DNA from: Grimontia sedimenti
GTDB taxonomy: Bacteria > Pseudomonadota > Gammaproteobacteria > Enterobacterales > Vibrionaceae
Assembly (NCBI RefSeq): GCF_011045095.1
Contig: NZ_JAALDL010000002.1
Coordinates: 516,307 to 580,306 of the forward strand
Length of the DNA stretch: 64,000 nucleotides
Reading direction: 5' to 3'
Shown one piece after another: positions 55,752 to 64,000 of the stretch (the first letter of the stretch is position 1; every line of letters begins with the position of its first letter). Both the position numbers and the translations under genes were made by a program. The notes beneath the pieces were generated by a model that saw nothing but the letters and a program-made list of their open reading frames with translations, ran no database searches and was not told the DNA's origin.

Positions 55752-57212
55752 ATGGATAAGATTTATCAGTTCTTGGTGTGGGCAAGCGTCTTCTTTTATT
55801 GGTTGCTTATCGCCGGTGTGACTATTCGCGTGGTGCTCAAACGTCGCGCGCTCGGTGTTTCCATCGCCTGGTTGATGATCATCTATATCATTCCTATTGT
55901 TGGTGTCATTCTTTACCTGCTTTTTGGCGAGCTCAACCTTGGCAGGAAAAGGGCTGAACGCGCCAGATCTATGTTTGCGCCTTATGGTAAATGGCTTGAA
56001 ACCATCAATGAATGTGAAGCTCACCGACCACAGCACCAAAGTTTCCTCGCTCGCCCTGTTCACGATTTATGCCTGCGACGGGCAGGGATCCCTGCGTTGG
56101 CGGGCAATCAACTCACGCTGTTCAATGAAACCGCAGACATTCTGCGGAATATTGCTCAAGATGTCAGAGAGGCCGAACACTCCGTCAATATGGTCTTCTA
56201 TATCTGGCATCCTGGTGGACATGCTGACGATGTCGCCAAAGCGGTGTGTGATGCAGCGAAACGCGGCGTTACGGTACGAATTCTGCTTGATTCCGCTGGA
56301 AGTAAAACCTTTTTCAGAAGCCATTGGCCTGATGCGATGCGTAATGCCGGGGTTGAACTCATTGAAGCTCTTGCCGTCAGTCCAGCGCGTATGTTCCTTC
56401 GCAGATTGGATATCCGTCAGCATCGCAAAATCGTGATAGTGGATAACAAGATTGGCTACACAGGTTCGATGAACCTGGTCGACCCCCGTTTCTTTAAACA
56501 GAATGCAGGTGTAGGCCAATGGGTCGACATTATGGTCAAAGCCGAAGGTCCTTCCGTGCCTATTCTCAACAGCATATTTGCCTGGGACTGGGAGGTGGAA
56601 ACCGGCCTTCGCTATCTGCCCGATTTGCCCCAGTGCAGCTTGATTGAAGAGCATCGCCATGCAAACCACTCGGTCCAGATCGCTCCTTCCGGCCCCGGTA
56701 TGCCAGATGGCATCATTCAACAGGTATTAATGCTGGCGATTCATCAGGCGAAAAAGAGCCTGACAATCACTACACCTTACTTGGTACCCAGTGAGAGCCT
56801 GCTTAGTGCACTGCAAACGACCGCACAGCGCGGAGTCACAGTAAATATTATTATTCCGGCCAAAAACGACAGCCTGATGGTGGAATGGGCCAGCCGCTCT
56901 TTCTTTAACGAGCTGTTACGCGCGGGTATTAATATCTATCGTTTCAACGGCGGACTTTTGCATACTAAGTCAGTGATGGTCGATGATAATTTCTGTCTTA
57001 TCGGGACAGTGAACTTGGATATGCGCAGCCTTTGGCTCAACTTTGAATTGACGCTCTGCGTAGATGATCCTGAATTTTGCGACGATTTAGTTGCGCTGCA
57101 AAATGGCTACATGGCTAACTCTTCTCTCGTAGACCGAGCCGAGTGGTCACGACGCTCGGTGTTAAATCGCCCGATTGAGCAGTTCTTTTATATGTTTAGT
57201 CCTTTACTTTAA
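55752..57212 (+). CDS. cls: Cardiolipin synthase, ClsA type
   Basis: 486 residues, the ClsA length. Two N-terminal membrane segments (about 5-25 and 35-60), then two phospholipase-D HKD motifs: HRKIVIVDNKIGYTGSMNL and HTKSVMVDDNFCLIGTVNLDMRS. It makes cardiolipin from two phosphatidylglycerols at the inner membrane. The region RLDIRQ before the first motif is normal for the family. Own promoter likely in the preceding 430 bases. Confidence 0.94.
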   Translation: MDKIYQFLVWASVFFYWLLIAGVTIRVVLKRRALGVSIAWLMIIYIIPIVGVILYLLFGELNLGRKRAERARSMFAPYGKWLETINECEAHRPQHQSFLARPVHDLCLRRAGIPALAGNQLTLFNETADILRNIAQDVREAEHSVNMVFYIWHPGGHADDVAKAVCDAAKRGVTVRILLDSAGSKTFFRSHWPDAMRNAGVELIEALAVSPARMFLRRLDIRQHRKIVIVDNKIGYTGSMNLVDPRFFKQNAGVGQWVDIMVKAEGPSVPILNSIFAWDWEVETGLRYLPDLPQCSLIEEHRHANHSVQIAPSGPGMPDGIIQQVLMLAIHQAKKSLTITTPYLVPSESLLSALQTTAQRGVTVNIIIPAKNDSLMVEWASRSFFNELLRAGINIYRFNGGLLHTKSVMVDDNFCLIGTVNLDMRSLWLNFELTLCVDDPEFCDDLVALQNGYMANSSLVDRAEWSRRSVLNRPIEQFFYMFSPLL

Positions 57213-57550
57213 CTTATACCCACTCTATCCAGAAAATTGTTACTAATACTTGCGTTAAAAGTATTCAAAAAGTTGAGCTTTATATATATTCATAAAGTTT
57301 TACAAAATAATAGAATGTGACCTGAAACTTTCTTATAGGCCTTTTTTGGTTACTAAATAACCTTCCTGATTAAAATAAACTCAAAGTAATAAGTGATAGA
57401 TATCACATTTGCTACAAGTCATCTCACACGCCTATTAAAAGTCCTTATTTTTCATTATGTTATTTTTACAAAAACAATAAACTCATTACGATACATTCTT
57501 ACAACGCAACTGCCTAGCGGATTAGACTTTATTTCATTTCCAGTTGTACT
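57213..57550. other. AT-rich intergenic region
   Basis: About 340 bases between cls and a MarR-type gene. Highly AT-rich, no supportable gene, no clear terminator for cls. It probably holds the promoter of the regulator. Confidence 0.45.
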
Positions 57551-58018
57551 ATGCGTGCCACTTATAACACCAATAAACTAGTGATAATCGTGTATATTCA
57601 ATCGGAACTGAGTTTTTTATGCCGACTCGTTGCTCTCAAATCAGCCAAGCGTCATCACGATTGGTTGGAACAGCAAGGCGTCACATTAAGTTCTGAACAG
57701 GCAATTACTATCGCCGCAGTGGCAGACAAAGGTGAACTGCGTCAAGGCGATCTGATGGGGTTGCCATATTTAGCCAGTGAAAAGTCTAAAGTCAGTCGTG
57801 TCGTGCAAGGCTTGGTAATGGAGGGTTATATTGACCGTCGTGATGACATACATGACCGTCGCTCCAAAATCTTGACCTTGTCTGAAAAAGGACAAATGAT
57901 GGCCGATATGATGTCTCAAGCAGAATCCAACAATAAGTTGATTTTGTCTTCATTGCTTTCCAGTGAAGAGATGTCTTCGTTGCAAAAAGCATTGGAAAAA
58001 ATTGTACGCGCAATGTGA
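57551..58018 (+). CDS. MarR-family transcriptional regulator
   Basis: 155 residues. The winged helix spans about 45-110 (LSSEQAITIAAVADKGELRQGDLM ... EKSKVSRVVQGLVMEGYIDRRDDIHDRRSKILTLSEKG), with the DxRxx wing typical of MarR. N- and C-terminal helices would form the dimer interface. The signal and targets are unknown; it stands alone. No good ribosome site precedes ATG 57551, so a GTG a few codons later is possible. Confidence 0.82.
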   Translation: MRATYNTNKLVIIVYIQSELSFLCRLVALKSAKRHHDWLEQQGVTLSSEQAITIAAVADKGELRQGDLMGLPYLASEKSKVSRVVQGLVMEGYIDRRDDIHDRRSKILTLSEKGQMMADMMSQAESNNKLILSSLLSSEEMSSLQKALEKIVRAM

Positions 58019-58028
58019 TTCCCGTAAA

Positions 58029-58057
58029 GCCCGAGCCCTGCTCGGGTTTTTCTTTTT
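58029..58057 (+). terminator. Terminator after the MarR-type gene
   Basis: CCCGAG / CTCGGG stem with a 5-base loop followed by TTTTTCTTTTT, 11 bases after the stop. Confidence 0.88.
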
Positions 58058-58237
58058 AAGCCCACCTAAAGCCTGCAACTTCTTAAAAATTACCGTATTT
58101 AATACGTGAAAAAAGATCCATATACGCATCAGTATCTTGATCAATGTTTGTGCATTTTTACGCATTTTTTGCGATCCATATACACTCAGTTGACTACACT
58201 TGAAGTGCGGATTGGGGACGCAGCTAAGGGGTGGTTA

Positions 58238-58540
58238 ATGTTGGCTCGACACAGAAACTATTTGCTCAAAGACACAAAGCAATTACACGCTCATGTACAG
58301 GTTAATCCTACCGGCCTGTTAGAAATTGAGATCGTTGAGAAACGTCAATGCCACGCTGCAGAGTTTGAACACTTAAGGTTCGAACGCAGCGGCAGAGTGA
58401 CGAAGTTGGTAGGCAAACACACGTCAAATGGCAAACCAGTCCATTGGCAATTGCCACTTGCAAATGATGACGCCAAGGAACTGGAGCATCTTATCGAAGA
58501 AGCCACGGAAGAGCTTGAAATACTGATGAGAGATCTATAA
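58238..58540 (+). CDS. Small hypothetical protein
   Basis: 100 residues from ATG 58238 (MLARHRNYLLKDTKQLHAHVQVNPTG), preceded by AAGGGG. A longer frame from 58106 lacks a ribosome site, and its extra N-terminus looks random. No signal peptide or membrane segment. The sequence has a beta-rich front and an acidic helical tail (AKELEHLIEEATEELEILMRDL). Not recognised; co-regulation with neighbours cannot be argued because both sides carry terminators. Confidence 0.65.
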   Translation: MLARHRNYLLKDTKQLHAHVQVNPTGLLEIEIVEKRQCHAAEFEHLRFERSGRVTKLVGKHTSNGKPVHWQLPLANDDAKELEHLIEEATEELEILMRDL

Positions 58541-58569
58541 CAAACTCATTGCACCATAGTGCCCATTGA

Positions 58570-58594
58570 CGCTGCTCCGGCAGCGTTTTTTCTT
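58570..58594 (+). terminator. Terminator after the small hypothetical gene
   Basis: CGCTGC / GCAGCG stem with a TCCG loop followed by TTTTTTCTTTTT. Confidence 0.82.
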
Positions 58595-58653
58595 TTTAAA
58601 GTCACCATTGATCCTGCATAATGTCTACTGGTTTCGAGCAGGCTTAACGCTTC

Positions 58654-59580
58654 ATGTCTAAAGATATTTTTAATACTATCGACCTTAATCTTCTCAGAGT
58701 TTTTCTTGTCTTGTTCCAAGAGAAAAACACGAGGAGAGCCGCCGAACGTTTGTATGTCACACAACCTGCCGTTAGCCAAAACCTTAAAAAGCTCCGTCAC
58801 TTTTTCAATGATGAGCTTTTTATAAAAGTTCCAGAGGGGCTGCAACCAACATCCAAAGCGGAAGAATTAGCCGCAAAAATTATTCCGGCTTTAAACGACC
58901 TCCAATCTTCTTTGAATGAACTGGAAGCGTTTGAACCTCTCACCCTGAAGAAAAAAATCAGGATCGCATTTGCCCCTCAAGTCATGATACGTCTGTCTGG
59001 CACTTTTATTCTTGAGCTCAGGGAAAAAGCCCCCTGCCTCGAGGTTGAAGTTGTTAATTGGACTTCTTCTACTATTACAGACATTGAAAGTGGCCAACTT
59101 CTAATGGGTATTTCATATGGCCTTGATGTTAAGCCAAAACATATTCGGGAGCAGAAGTTAGTCGACCTCACAGGTTGTTGCGCGGTAAGAAAAGACCACC
59201 CAATTCAATCAAAATCCGCGACACCGAACGAATTTTCCAAGTACGAGCTTGCCTCTCTTTTCATCCCTGGTTGGAGTGAAGACCTTCCCGTTGCAGCCAA
59301 GAAGATGAAAGAATTATCTCTTCCTTACAAAGTTGGCTTTCGCTCTGCCTACCCGATGGCGATAGTCGATGTTTTACATAAATCAGACATGTTTTTCGCT
59401 ACCAGCAATCTCTTTCCCTTCAGTTCATATCCTTCTCTGCGTCGTATAGATGTTGATACCCAAGATTTCGAACTAACCTACTCCCTCAATAGTTTCTTCC
59501 ACCAAAGAAACGGTAACGACCCTCTGACTCTTTGGCTCAACAGCCTTGTAAAAGAAGAACTGGAACTCGCTATCCAATAA
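58654..59580 (+). CDS. LysR-family transcriptional regulator
   Basis: 308 residues. The N-terminal helix-turn-helix (about 8-65: DLNLLRVFLVLFQEKNTRRAAERLYVTQPAVSQNLKKL) is followed by the effector domain (IRIAFAPQVMIRLSGT ... GISYGLD ... CCAVRKDHP). LysR regulators often control a divergent neighbour; here the gene on the left is convergent-free and transcribed in the same direction, so targets are unclear. Confidence 0.9.
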   Translation: MSKDIFNTIDLNLLRVFLVLFQEKNTRRAAERLYVTQPAVSQNLKKLRHFFNDELFIKVPEGLQPTSKAEELAAKIIPALNDLQSSLNELEAFEPLTLKKKIRIAFAPQVMIRLSGTFILELREKAPCLEVEVVNWTSSTITDIESGQLLMGISYGLDVKPKHIREQKLVDLTGCCAVRKDHPIQSKSATPNEFSKYELASLFIPGWSEDLPVAAKKMKELSLPYKVGFRSAYPMAIVDVLHKSDMFFATSNLFPFSSYPSLRRIDVDTQDFELTYSLNSFFHQRNGNDPLTLWLNSLVKEELELAIQ

Positions 59581-59707
59581 CCATTACTAATCACCGACAT
59601 AACTGCTGCTAATTGGGGGTTATCACACTAATCCCCTATTCTGGTCTCGCCACTTAAGGACAGGCTCACGTAATTAGCAAGGATGCTCCCTTTTTAAGAG
59701 AGCAATC

Positions 59708-60196
59708 ATGAAACGACTTCTTTGGGCAGCCACACTTTTAACCAGTTCATTCGCCGTCGCGGATATTCACTTTTCTCCAGGCCTAAAAATCGGAATGCAG
59801 TGGGGCTTGGGTGCTCAACTTGGCGTTAACGATGTCATGGGGTTTGAAGCCGTGTATGGCAGTTTCGGAATTGCCGATTCCTACTGGTTCTCTGACAAAG
59901 AGTCAGTCAAACACTACCGTTTAGGTGTTCAATATTTAGAAAGCAAGCACCAAGAGTATTCGGTTCAACTCGAAGCTGGGATTGCTGAGTACCGAGGCAC
60001 AAGAAATTACTTTGGCCGTGATAGAGAAGATCTTAAAGCCTATGGACCTAGTGTCGGCGCTGCTTTGGTGTTTGATTACAACCTACCTATAAAAGTCAGA
60101 TATGGCCTTGAAATGGGATATTTTCGACATCAGGACACCTTTCTACCGAGCGGCTTAGCGCCTCAACTCAATGTCGGTGTGATCCTCCCACTTTGA
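59708..60196 (+). CDS. Small outer-membrane beta-barrel-like protein
   Basis: 162 residues. A Sec signal peptide of ~18 residues (MKRLLWAATLLTSSFAVA, cut before DIHF) is followed by alternating amphipathic strands with aromatic ends (HFSPGLKIGMQWGLGAQLGV, YRLGVQYLES, YSVQLEAGIAEYRG, GAALVFDYN, VRYGLEMGYF), ending LNVGVILPL. Eight short strands would fit an OmpA/PagP-sized barrel. Function unknown. A LysR-type gene lies 127 bases upstream on the same strand. Confidence 0.72.
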   Translation: MKRLLWAATLLTSSFAVADIHFSPGLKIGMQWGLGAQLGVNDVMGFEAVYGSFGIADSYWFSDKESVKHYRLGVQYLESKHQEYSVQLEAGIAEYRGTRNYFGRDREDLKAYGPSVGAALVFDYNLPIKVRYGLEMGYFRHQDTFLPSGLAPQLNVGVILPL

Positions 60197-60348
60197 TGGC
60201 TGCCGTTTTTCAGCATTTTTCGCCGTAACTTTAACGCTCAACGCATGTTGGGCGATTGTTACATCCTCATACTATGGATGAATGTACATTTAAGGCCACT
60301 CTGGTAAAATGCGCCAAAATTCAAATGTGAGCATGACGAGAGCCAAAT

Positions 60349-61269
60349 ATGCCAATGTATGTTGTGGGTCATAAGATCCCTGATTCTGATTCTATCTGTG
60401 GTGCAATTGCACTTGCATACCTGAAAAACCAAATCGGTGAGCCAGCAGTAGCAGCGCGTCTTGGAGAGCCGTCTCCTGAGACTGCTTTCATCCTGGAACG
60501 CTTTGGTTTCGAAGCTCCTGAGCTGAAACTGAGCTATGCAGGCGAAGAAGTTTACATCGTTGACCACTCTGAACTGACTCAAGCACCTGACGACATCGCA
60601 GAAGCAACGATCGTCGGTATCGTTGACCACCACAAACTGGGCGACCTAACCACTTCTACCCCACTGGAATGTTGGATCCGTCCTGTTGGCTGTTCTAACA
60701 CCGTCATCAAAATGATGTATGACTTCCACGGCGTAGAAATTCCAAAAGAGATCGCAGGCATCATGATGTGCGCGATTCTGAGCGACACCGTTATCTTCAA
60801 ATCTCCAACTTGCACCACCGCAGACATTCGTTGTGTTGAAGACCTAGCGAAGATTGCTGGTATTGAAGATTACGAAGCCCTTGGCCTGGAAATGTTCAAT
60901 GTGAAATCAGCCGTCGCTGGTACACCTATCCGTGATCTGGTGATGCGTGATTACAAAGACTTCAACATGAACGGTAATCTGGTAGGCATCGGCCAATTGG
61001 AAGTAGTCGATCTATCAGTATTCGACGACATCAAAGCAGAACTGGAAGCAGATATCGCAACGTTAAAAGCAGAAGGCGAGCGCCACACTGTGATGTTGCT
61101 ACTGACTGACATCATGAAAGAAGGTTCTGAGCTTCTGGTTATCTCTGATGACGTTTCTGTTGTTGAGCGCGCATACGGTAAAGAAACCGAAAACGGCCGC
61201 GTATGGCTGGATGGTGTTCTGAGCCGTAAGAAGCAGGTTGTTCCACCGCTTCAAGACGCATTTGCTTAA
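60349..61269 (+). CDS. ppaC: Manganese-dependent inorganic pyrophosphatase
   Basis: 306 residues, DHH family II: VVGHKIPDSDSICGAIALAY and VGIVDHHKLGD provide the metal ligands, and the DHHA2 domain ends with SRKKQVVPPL (substrate Arg/Lys). It hydrolyses pyrophosphate to phosphate and is distinct from the usual family I Ppa. Family II enzymes are common in Vibrionaceae. Monocistronic, with a strong terminator. Confidence 0.95.
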   Translation: MPMYVVGHKIPDSDSICGAIALAYLKNQIGEPAVAARLGEPSPETAFILERFGFEAPELKLSYAGEEVYIVDHSELTQAPDDIAEATIVGIVDHHKLGDLTTSTPLECWIRPVGCSNTVIKMMYDFHGVEIPKEIAGIMMCAILSDTVIFKSPTCTTADIRCVEDLAKIAGIEDYEALGLEMFNVKSAVAGTPIRDLVMRDYKDFNMNGNLVGIGQLEVVDLSVFDDIKAELEADIATLKAEGERHTVMLLLTDIMKEGSELLVISDDVSVVERAYGKETENGRVWLDGVLSRKKQVVPPLQDAFA

Positions 61270-61284
61270 TTGCGCATATCAATT

Positions 61285-61310
61285 AAAAAGGGCGGATTTC
61301 CGCCCTTTTT
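61285..61310. terminator. ppaC terminator (bidirectional form)
   Basis: AAAAAGGGCGG / CGCCC TTTTT with a short loop; A and T tracts on both sides, 15 bases after the ppaC stop. Confidence 0.9.
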
Positions 61311-61761
61311 AATACGCTTAAGTGACAGGCTTTCTGGCTAGAAATAACATTTAATATATAAGCATCTAGTCAAAGTGACACTATTTTGTGATCGACACAA
61401 TAATAAAACTACCAACATCATTAATTGATCAATAATAAGTGCCACTCTTTTATTGATACACCACCTTCAAAACCAACATCTTTACGTTGTCGTTTCTTTA
61501 TCTAAAGAACAGCCGCTACTCTCTATACCTTAAAAATCGCAATATCAACCCATATCACTGCAACTAAATGTCTAATCAACTAATTGAATTGGAATGAGCT
61601 TTCCGTCAAATATCGATGAATAAATTAATTCTCAACATTAATACACTTTTAAATAATAATTAAAAAATCATCATAACTATAGTCACAAAGCCTTAAATAA
61701 GCCCTACTCTATTCAGGTAATTATTCTTATAAAAGACTGGTAGATAATTGAGGGTTCATGG
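61311..61761. promoter_or_regulatory. Upstream region of the giant adhesin
   Basis: About 450 AT-rich bases with no gene. A small inverted repeat TTGTG-ATCGA-CACAA lies at 61386-61400, recalling a CRP half-site arrangement, but the spacing is not canonical. Promoter elements are not certain. Confidence 0.45.
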
Positions 61762-64000
61762 ATGTCCGAAGAGACTCTAGATCAGATGGCTAATAAGAAA
61801 GTTTTTATCTCTAAAAATGGACGAGTTGAATATGCGCAAAGTGGAATAAAAATAAGTCAAGGTGACGTTATTTTCATTCCACTGCAAGATGAAGAAAAAA
61901 ATAGCTCTGCCAATGGAGATGATATAGCTTCACATACCGTATTGCTTGTGGAAGATAACCTACCGCCAGACATGGTACTGACGGATGATTTCGAGGAAAT
62001 TATAAAGGCAATCAGTGAAGGTCGAGACCCTTTGCTAGTTGCAAATGTGGATCCACAAGCAGGCGAAGCTTCAACAGGTTCATCGCTTGCTCCACAGGCT
62101 GTTATTCTCGCCAATTCACTCTCTGTATTGGCTTCAGCGGGATTTGACACTGATTACACTTTCGCTACCAACTCTCCCCTCCTTGACTTTTCCGGAGCAA
62201 GCGCTTTATTAAGCAGCCAAGAATCAGAGGGTTCTTCGCCAAGTACTCCTTCTCTCCTTCAAGCAACATTAGGTGGCAGTAACTCTGTATTTGAAGGGGG
62301 TACTGCCACATATACCATCACATTATCAGAACCTGCAACGTCAGACATTGTGATCACTATTAGTGTGCAGCATAAAACATCAGAATCTGGCGATATAACT
62401 CCAATTACCCAAGAGCTGGTGATCCCAGAAGGTCAAACCCAAGCTATCTTTGTCGTCGATATTTTGGATGACTCCTTTGATGAAAGCGATGATGATGACA
62501 GCTTTGAAGTTTCTATTATCAAAACTGAAGTCAGTGACAACCAAAAGTTAGTCGATTCATCCGCACCTTTTACGACAACCATTTTTGATGAAGACACTAA
62601 AGACCTAAAGGTTGGTGAAGACACTCCAATACTTTTATTGAATGGCGATAGTGCCGTAGATGAAGGCTCTGACGCGATCTACACATTGGAGCTTTCTGAG
62701 GCTCCATATTCAGACATGGAAATAGTAGTTACTATTAGCCACATTTCCAGTGAAACTGGAGATATCACAGTTTCAGAAAAGTTAGTCGTCATTCCAGAAG
62801 GCAGCACAACAGCAAGCTTTACTGTAGAAACCCTTAATGATGTTTATGATGAACGTGCTGACGAAGATACCTTCAAAGTTGAAGTAACAAGTTCCGCAGG
62901 GGGCGCATTTGAAGGACAACCTACTGTACCTGATGCAGTGGAAACCACCATTAATGACGGCACCACCGCTGATGCACCGACTCTTACCTTAACTGGTGAT
63001 ACCTCTGTCAATGAAGGTGAAAGCGCCAGCTATACCTTAAGTATTTCGGATGCACCTGCCACAGATTTCACCGTTTCTTTGGTGATTGGTCATGTCACCA
63101 CCGAAGAAGGCGATGTCGCCCCGGTGACCCGCGATGTGGTGATCGCTGCTGGGACCACTTCTGTCGACTTTACTATCGATACGCTGGAAGATGTCTTTAA
63201 CGAAAGTGCTGATGACGATGTCTTCAGTGTCTCCGTGTCTTCTACCACTGGCGGTGGTTACGAGCAGCAGCCGGCTGCGCCATCCGCGGTCAACACCGAG
63301 ATTGTGGATGATACCGATGCGGGAACATCACTGGGTGCTCCAACGCTATCATTAACTGGCGATACCGCGGTCAATGAAGGTGAGAGCGCCAGCTACACCT
63401 TGAGTATCTCCGATGCGCCGACAGCAGACTTTACTGTCACCGTAGTCATTGGACATAAGACTGCAGAAGACGGTGATGTCACCCCAGTCACCCGTGATGT
63501 CGTCATTGCGGCAGGCACAACGTCTACAGACTTTACCGTGGACACCCTGAACGACAGCCTGGATGAATCGGCAGATGACGATGTATTTACCGTCTCGGTG
63601 GATGCCACCTCCGGCGGTGACTTTGAAGCGCAGCCAACGGCTCCTTCCGCTGTCGAAACCACCATCAATGATGGCACCACCACGGATGCGCCAACCCTGA
63701 CATTGACTGGCGATGCCTCTGTCATTGAAGGCGAAGCGGCAAGCTACACGCTTACCCTCTCGGAAGCGCCGACCGCGGACTTTACGGTCACTGTGGTGAT
63801 TGGACACAAGACCACAGAAGATGGCGATGTGACGCCAGTGACCCGAGATGTCGTTATTGCCACAGGCACCACTTCCGTTGATTTCACCGTGGACACGCTG
63901 GACGACAGCTTGAATGAATCAGCGGATGACGATGTGTTCACCGTCTCGGTGGATACAACCTCTGGCGGTGACTTCGAAGCGCAGCCCACCGCACCGGCTG
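61762..64000 (+). CDS. Giant surface adhesin with retention module and Calx-beta-like repeats (cut by window edge)
   Basis: Open for 746 codons to the edge; the C-terminus is missing. Start ATG 61762 (MSEETLDQMANKKVFISKNGRV) has GAGG nine bases upstream. Residues 1-130 resemble the retention module of LapA/FrhA-type adhesins, which plugs the TolC-like pore and holds the protein on the cell until LapG cuts it. At the expected cut site (usually TAAG) the sequence is DPQAGEASTG. From residue 163 onward there are five ~117-residue repeats (starts near 62248, 62626, 62977, 63340, 63691), each with a GDxxVxEG...YTLxxSxAP...D pattern and a later F(T)V...DESxDDD, resembling Calx-beta/cadherin-like Ca2+ domains. 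RTX and type I signals are expected further right. Role: attachment or biofilm (inferred). Confidence 0.85.
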   Translation, partial: MSEETLDQMANKKVFISKNGRVEYAQSGIKISQGDVIFIPLQDEEKNSSANGDDIASHTVLLVEDNLPPDMVLTDDFEEIIKAISEGRDPLLVANVDPQAGEASTGSSLAPQAVILANSLSVLASAGFDTDYTFATNSPLLDFSGASALLSSQESEGSSPSTPSLLQATLGGSNSVFEGGTATYTITLSEPATSDIVITISVQHKTSESGDITPITQELVIPEGQTQAIFVVDILDDSFDESDDDDSFEVSIIKTEVSDNQKLVDSSAPFTTTIFDEDTKDLKVGEDTPILLLNGDSAVDEGSDAIYTLELSEAPYSDMEIVVTISHISSETGDITVSEKLVVIPEGSTTASFTVETLNDVYDERADEDTFKVEVTSSAGGAFEGQPTVPDAVETTINDGTTADAPTLTLTGDTSVNEGESASYTLSISDAPATDFTVSLVIGHVTTEEGDVAPVTRDVVIAAGTTSVDFTIDTLEDVFNESADDDVFSVSVSSTTGGGYEQQPAAPSAVNTEIVDDTDAGTSLGAPTLSLTGDTAVNEGESASYTLSISDAPTADFTVTVVIGHKTAEDGDVTPVTRDVVIAAGTTSTDFTVDTLNDSLDESADDDVFTVSVDATSGGDFEAQPTAPSAVETTINDGTTTDAPTLTLTGDASVIEGEAASYTLTLSEAPTADFTVTVVIGHKTTEDGDVTPVTRDVVIATGTTSVDFTVDTLDDSLNESADDDVFTVSVDTTSGGDFEAQPTAPA
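62248..64000 (+). repeat. Tandem ~350-bp coding repeats of the adhesin
   Basis: Five unit starts at 62248, 62626, 62977, 63340 and 63691, with spacings of 378, 351, 363 and 351 bases. The last three units are much alike (APTLxLTGDxxVxEGE), the first two diverged. The array continues past the edge. Recombination between units is likely to change repeat number. Confidence 0.88.

Noticed and set aside
61386-61400. TTGTG-ATCGA-CACAA as a CRP site
   Set aside because: The CRP consensus needs TGTGA-N6-TCACA; the spacing and inner bases do not fit, so it is only noted.
61857-63989. Minus-strand frames opposite the adhesin repeats
   Set aside because: They recur with the repeat period and are Ser/Val/Thr-rich; they are antisense to the adhesin, which is open throughout on the plus strand.
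1-64000. CRISPR arrays, tRNA or rRNA genes, integrase or prophage genes
   Set aside because: No regularly spaced short repeats, no recognisable tRNA or rRNA sequences and no integrase or phage families were seen in the window.

Overview
The window reads as a chromosomal stretch from a marine gammaproteobacterium of the family Vibrionaceae. This rests on gene families and order: an E. coli/Vibrio-like block of topA, yciN, sohB, yciK, rluB, yciO and trpH next to a trp operon with fused trpCF; yciB, yciA and yciI after trpA; an AspS-type secretion pilotin; and a giant 'retention module' adhesin. A Grimontia/Enterovibrio/Photobacterium-type genome is a guess, not a demonstration.

Layout. 1-5407: two minus-strand surface or secreted proteins with RTX calcium-binding repeats that share one ~200-residue C-terminal module; a duplicated upstream segment at the left edge hints at a third relative outside the window. 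6014-8133: a MATE efflux protein and a YgjP-like metallopeptidase. 8173-8438: a non-coding element with terminal inverted repeats. 8447-21137: a myo-inositol catabolic island. It holds a LacI-type regulator, a three-gene ABC importer and iolE on the minus strand, and divergent iolD, a dehydrogenase, iolC, iolB, an iolJ-like aldolase and a second dehydrogenase on the plus strand. A 14-bp palindrome occurs in front of both the regulator and iolD. 21206-21972: a small unknown protein and a thioredoxin-like protein.

21969-32159: assimilatory nitrate reduction. cobA-nirB-nirD-nitrate transporter-PP2C/kinase run leftward and nasA runs rightward from a shared region. That region contains two good sigma-54 (-24/-12) sequences facing apart and a palindrome midway. 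32166-41553: a VOC protein, topA, yciN, a DUF805 protein, sohB, yciK, rluB, yciO and trpH. 41575-49480: a textbook trp control region (TrpR operator inside the promoter, leader peptide with three Trp codons, attenuator), followed by a type I-beta DAHP synthase and then trpE, G, D, CF, B, A. 49580-61310: yciB, yciA, yciI, aspS, a small gene split by a MITE-like element, an RNA methyltransferase, a pseudouridine synthase, a sodium-dependent transporter, cardiolipin synthase, MarR and LysR regulators, a small outer-membrane-like protein and Mn-dependent pyrophosphatase. 61762 to the right edge: the start of a giant adhesin with ~117-residue Calx-beta-like repeats.

Three genes show single-base frame breaks: the first RTX gene near 3117-3121, nasA near 29455-29458 and topA near 34414-34417. 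topA is normally essential and both of its halves are otherwise intact, so sequence error is a serious explanation for that break and a possible one for the other two. The most interesting biology is the paired RTX proteins, the phosphatase-kinase in the nitrate operon, the DAHP synthase under trp control, the gene cleanly split by a 254-bp element, and the adhesin whose expected LapG cleavage motif looks altered.
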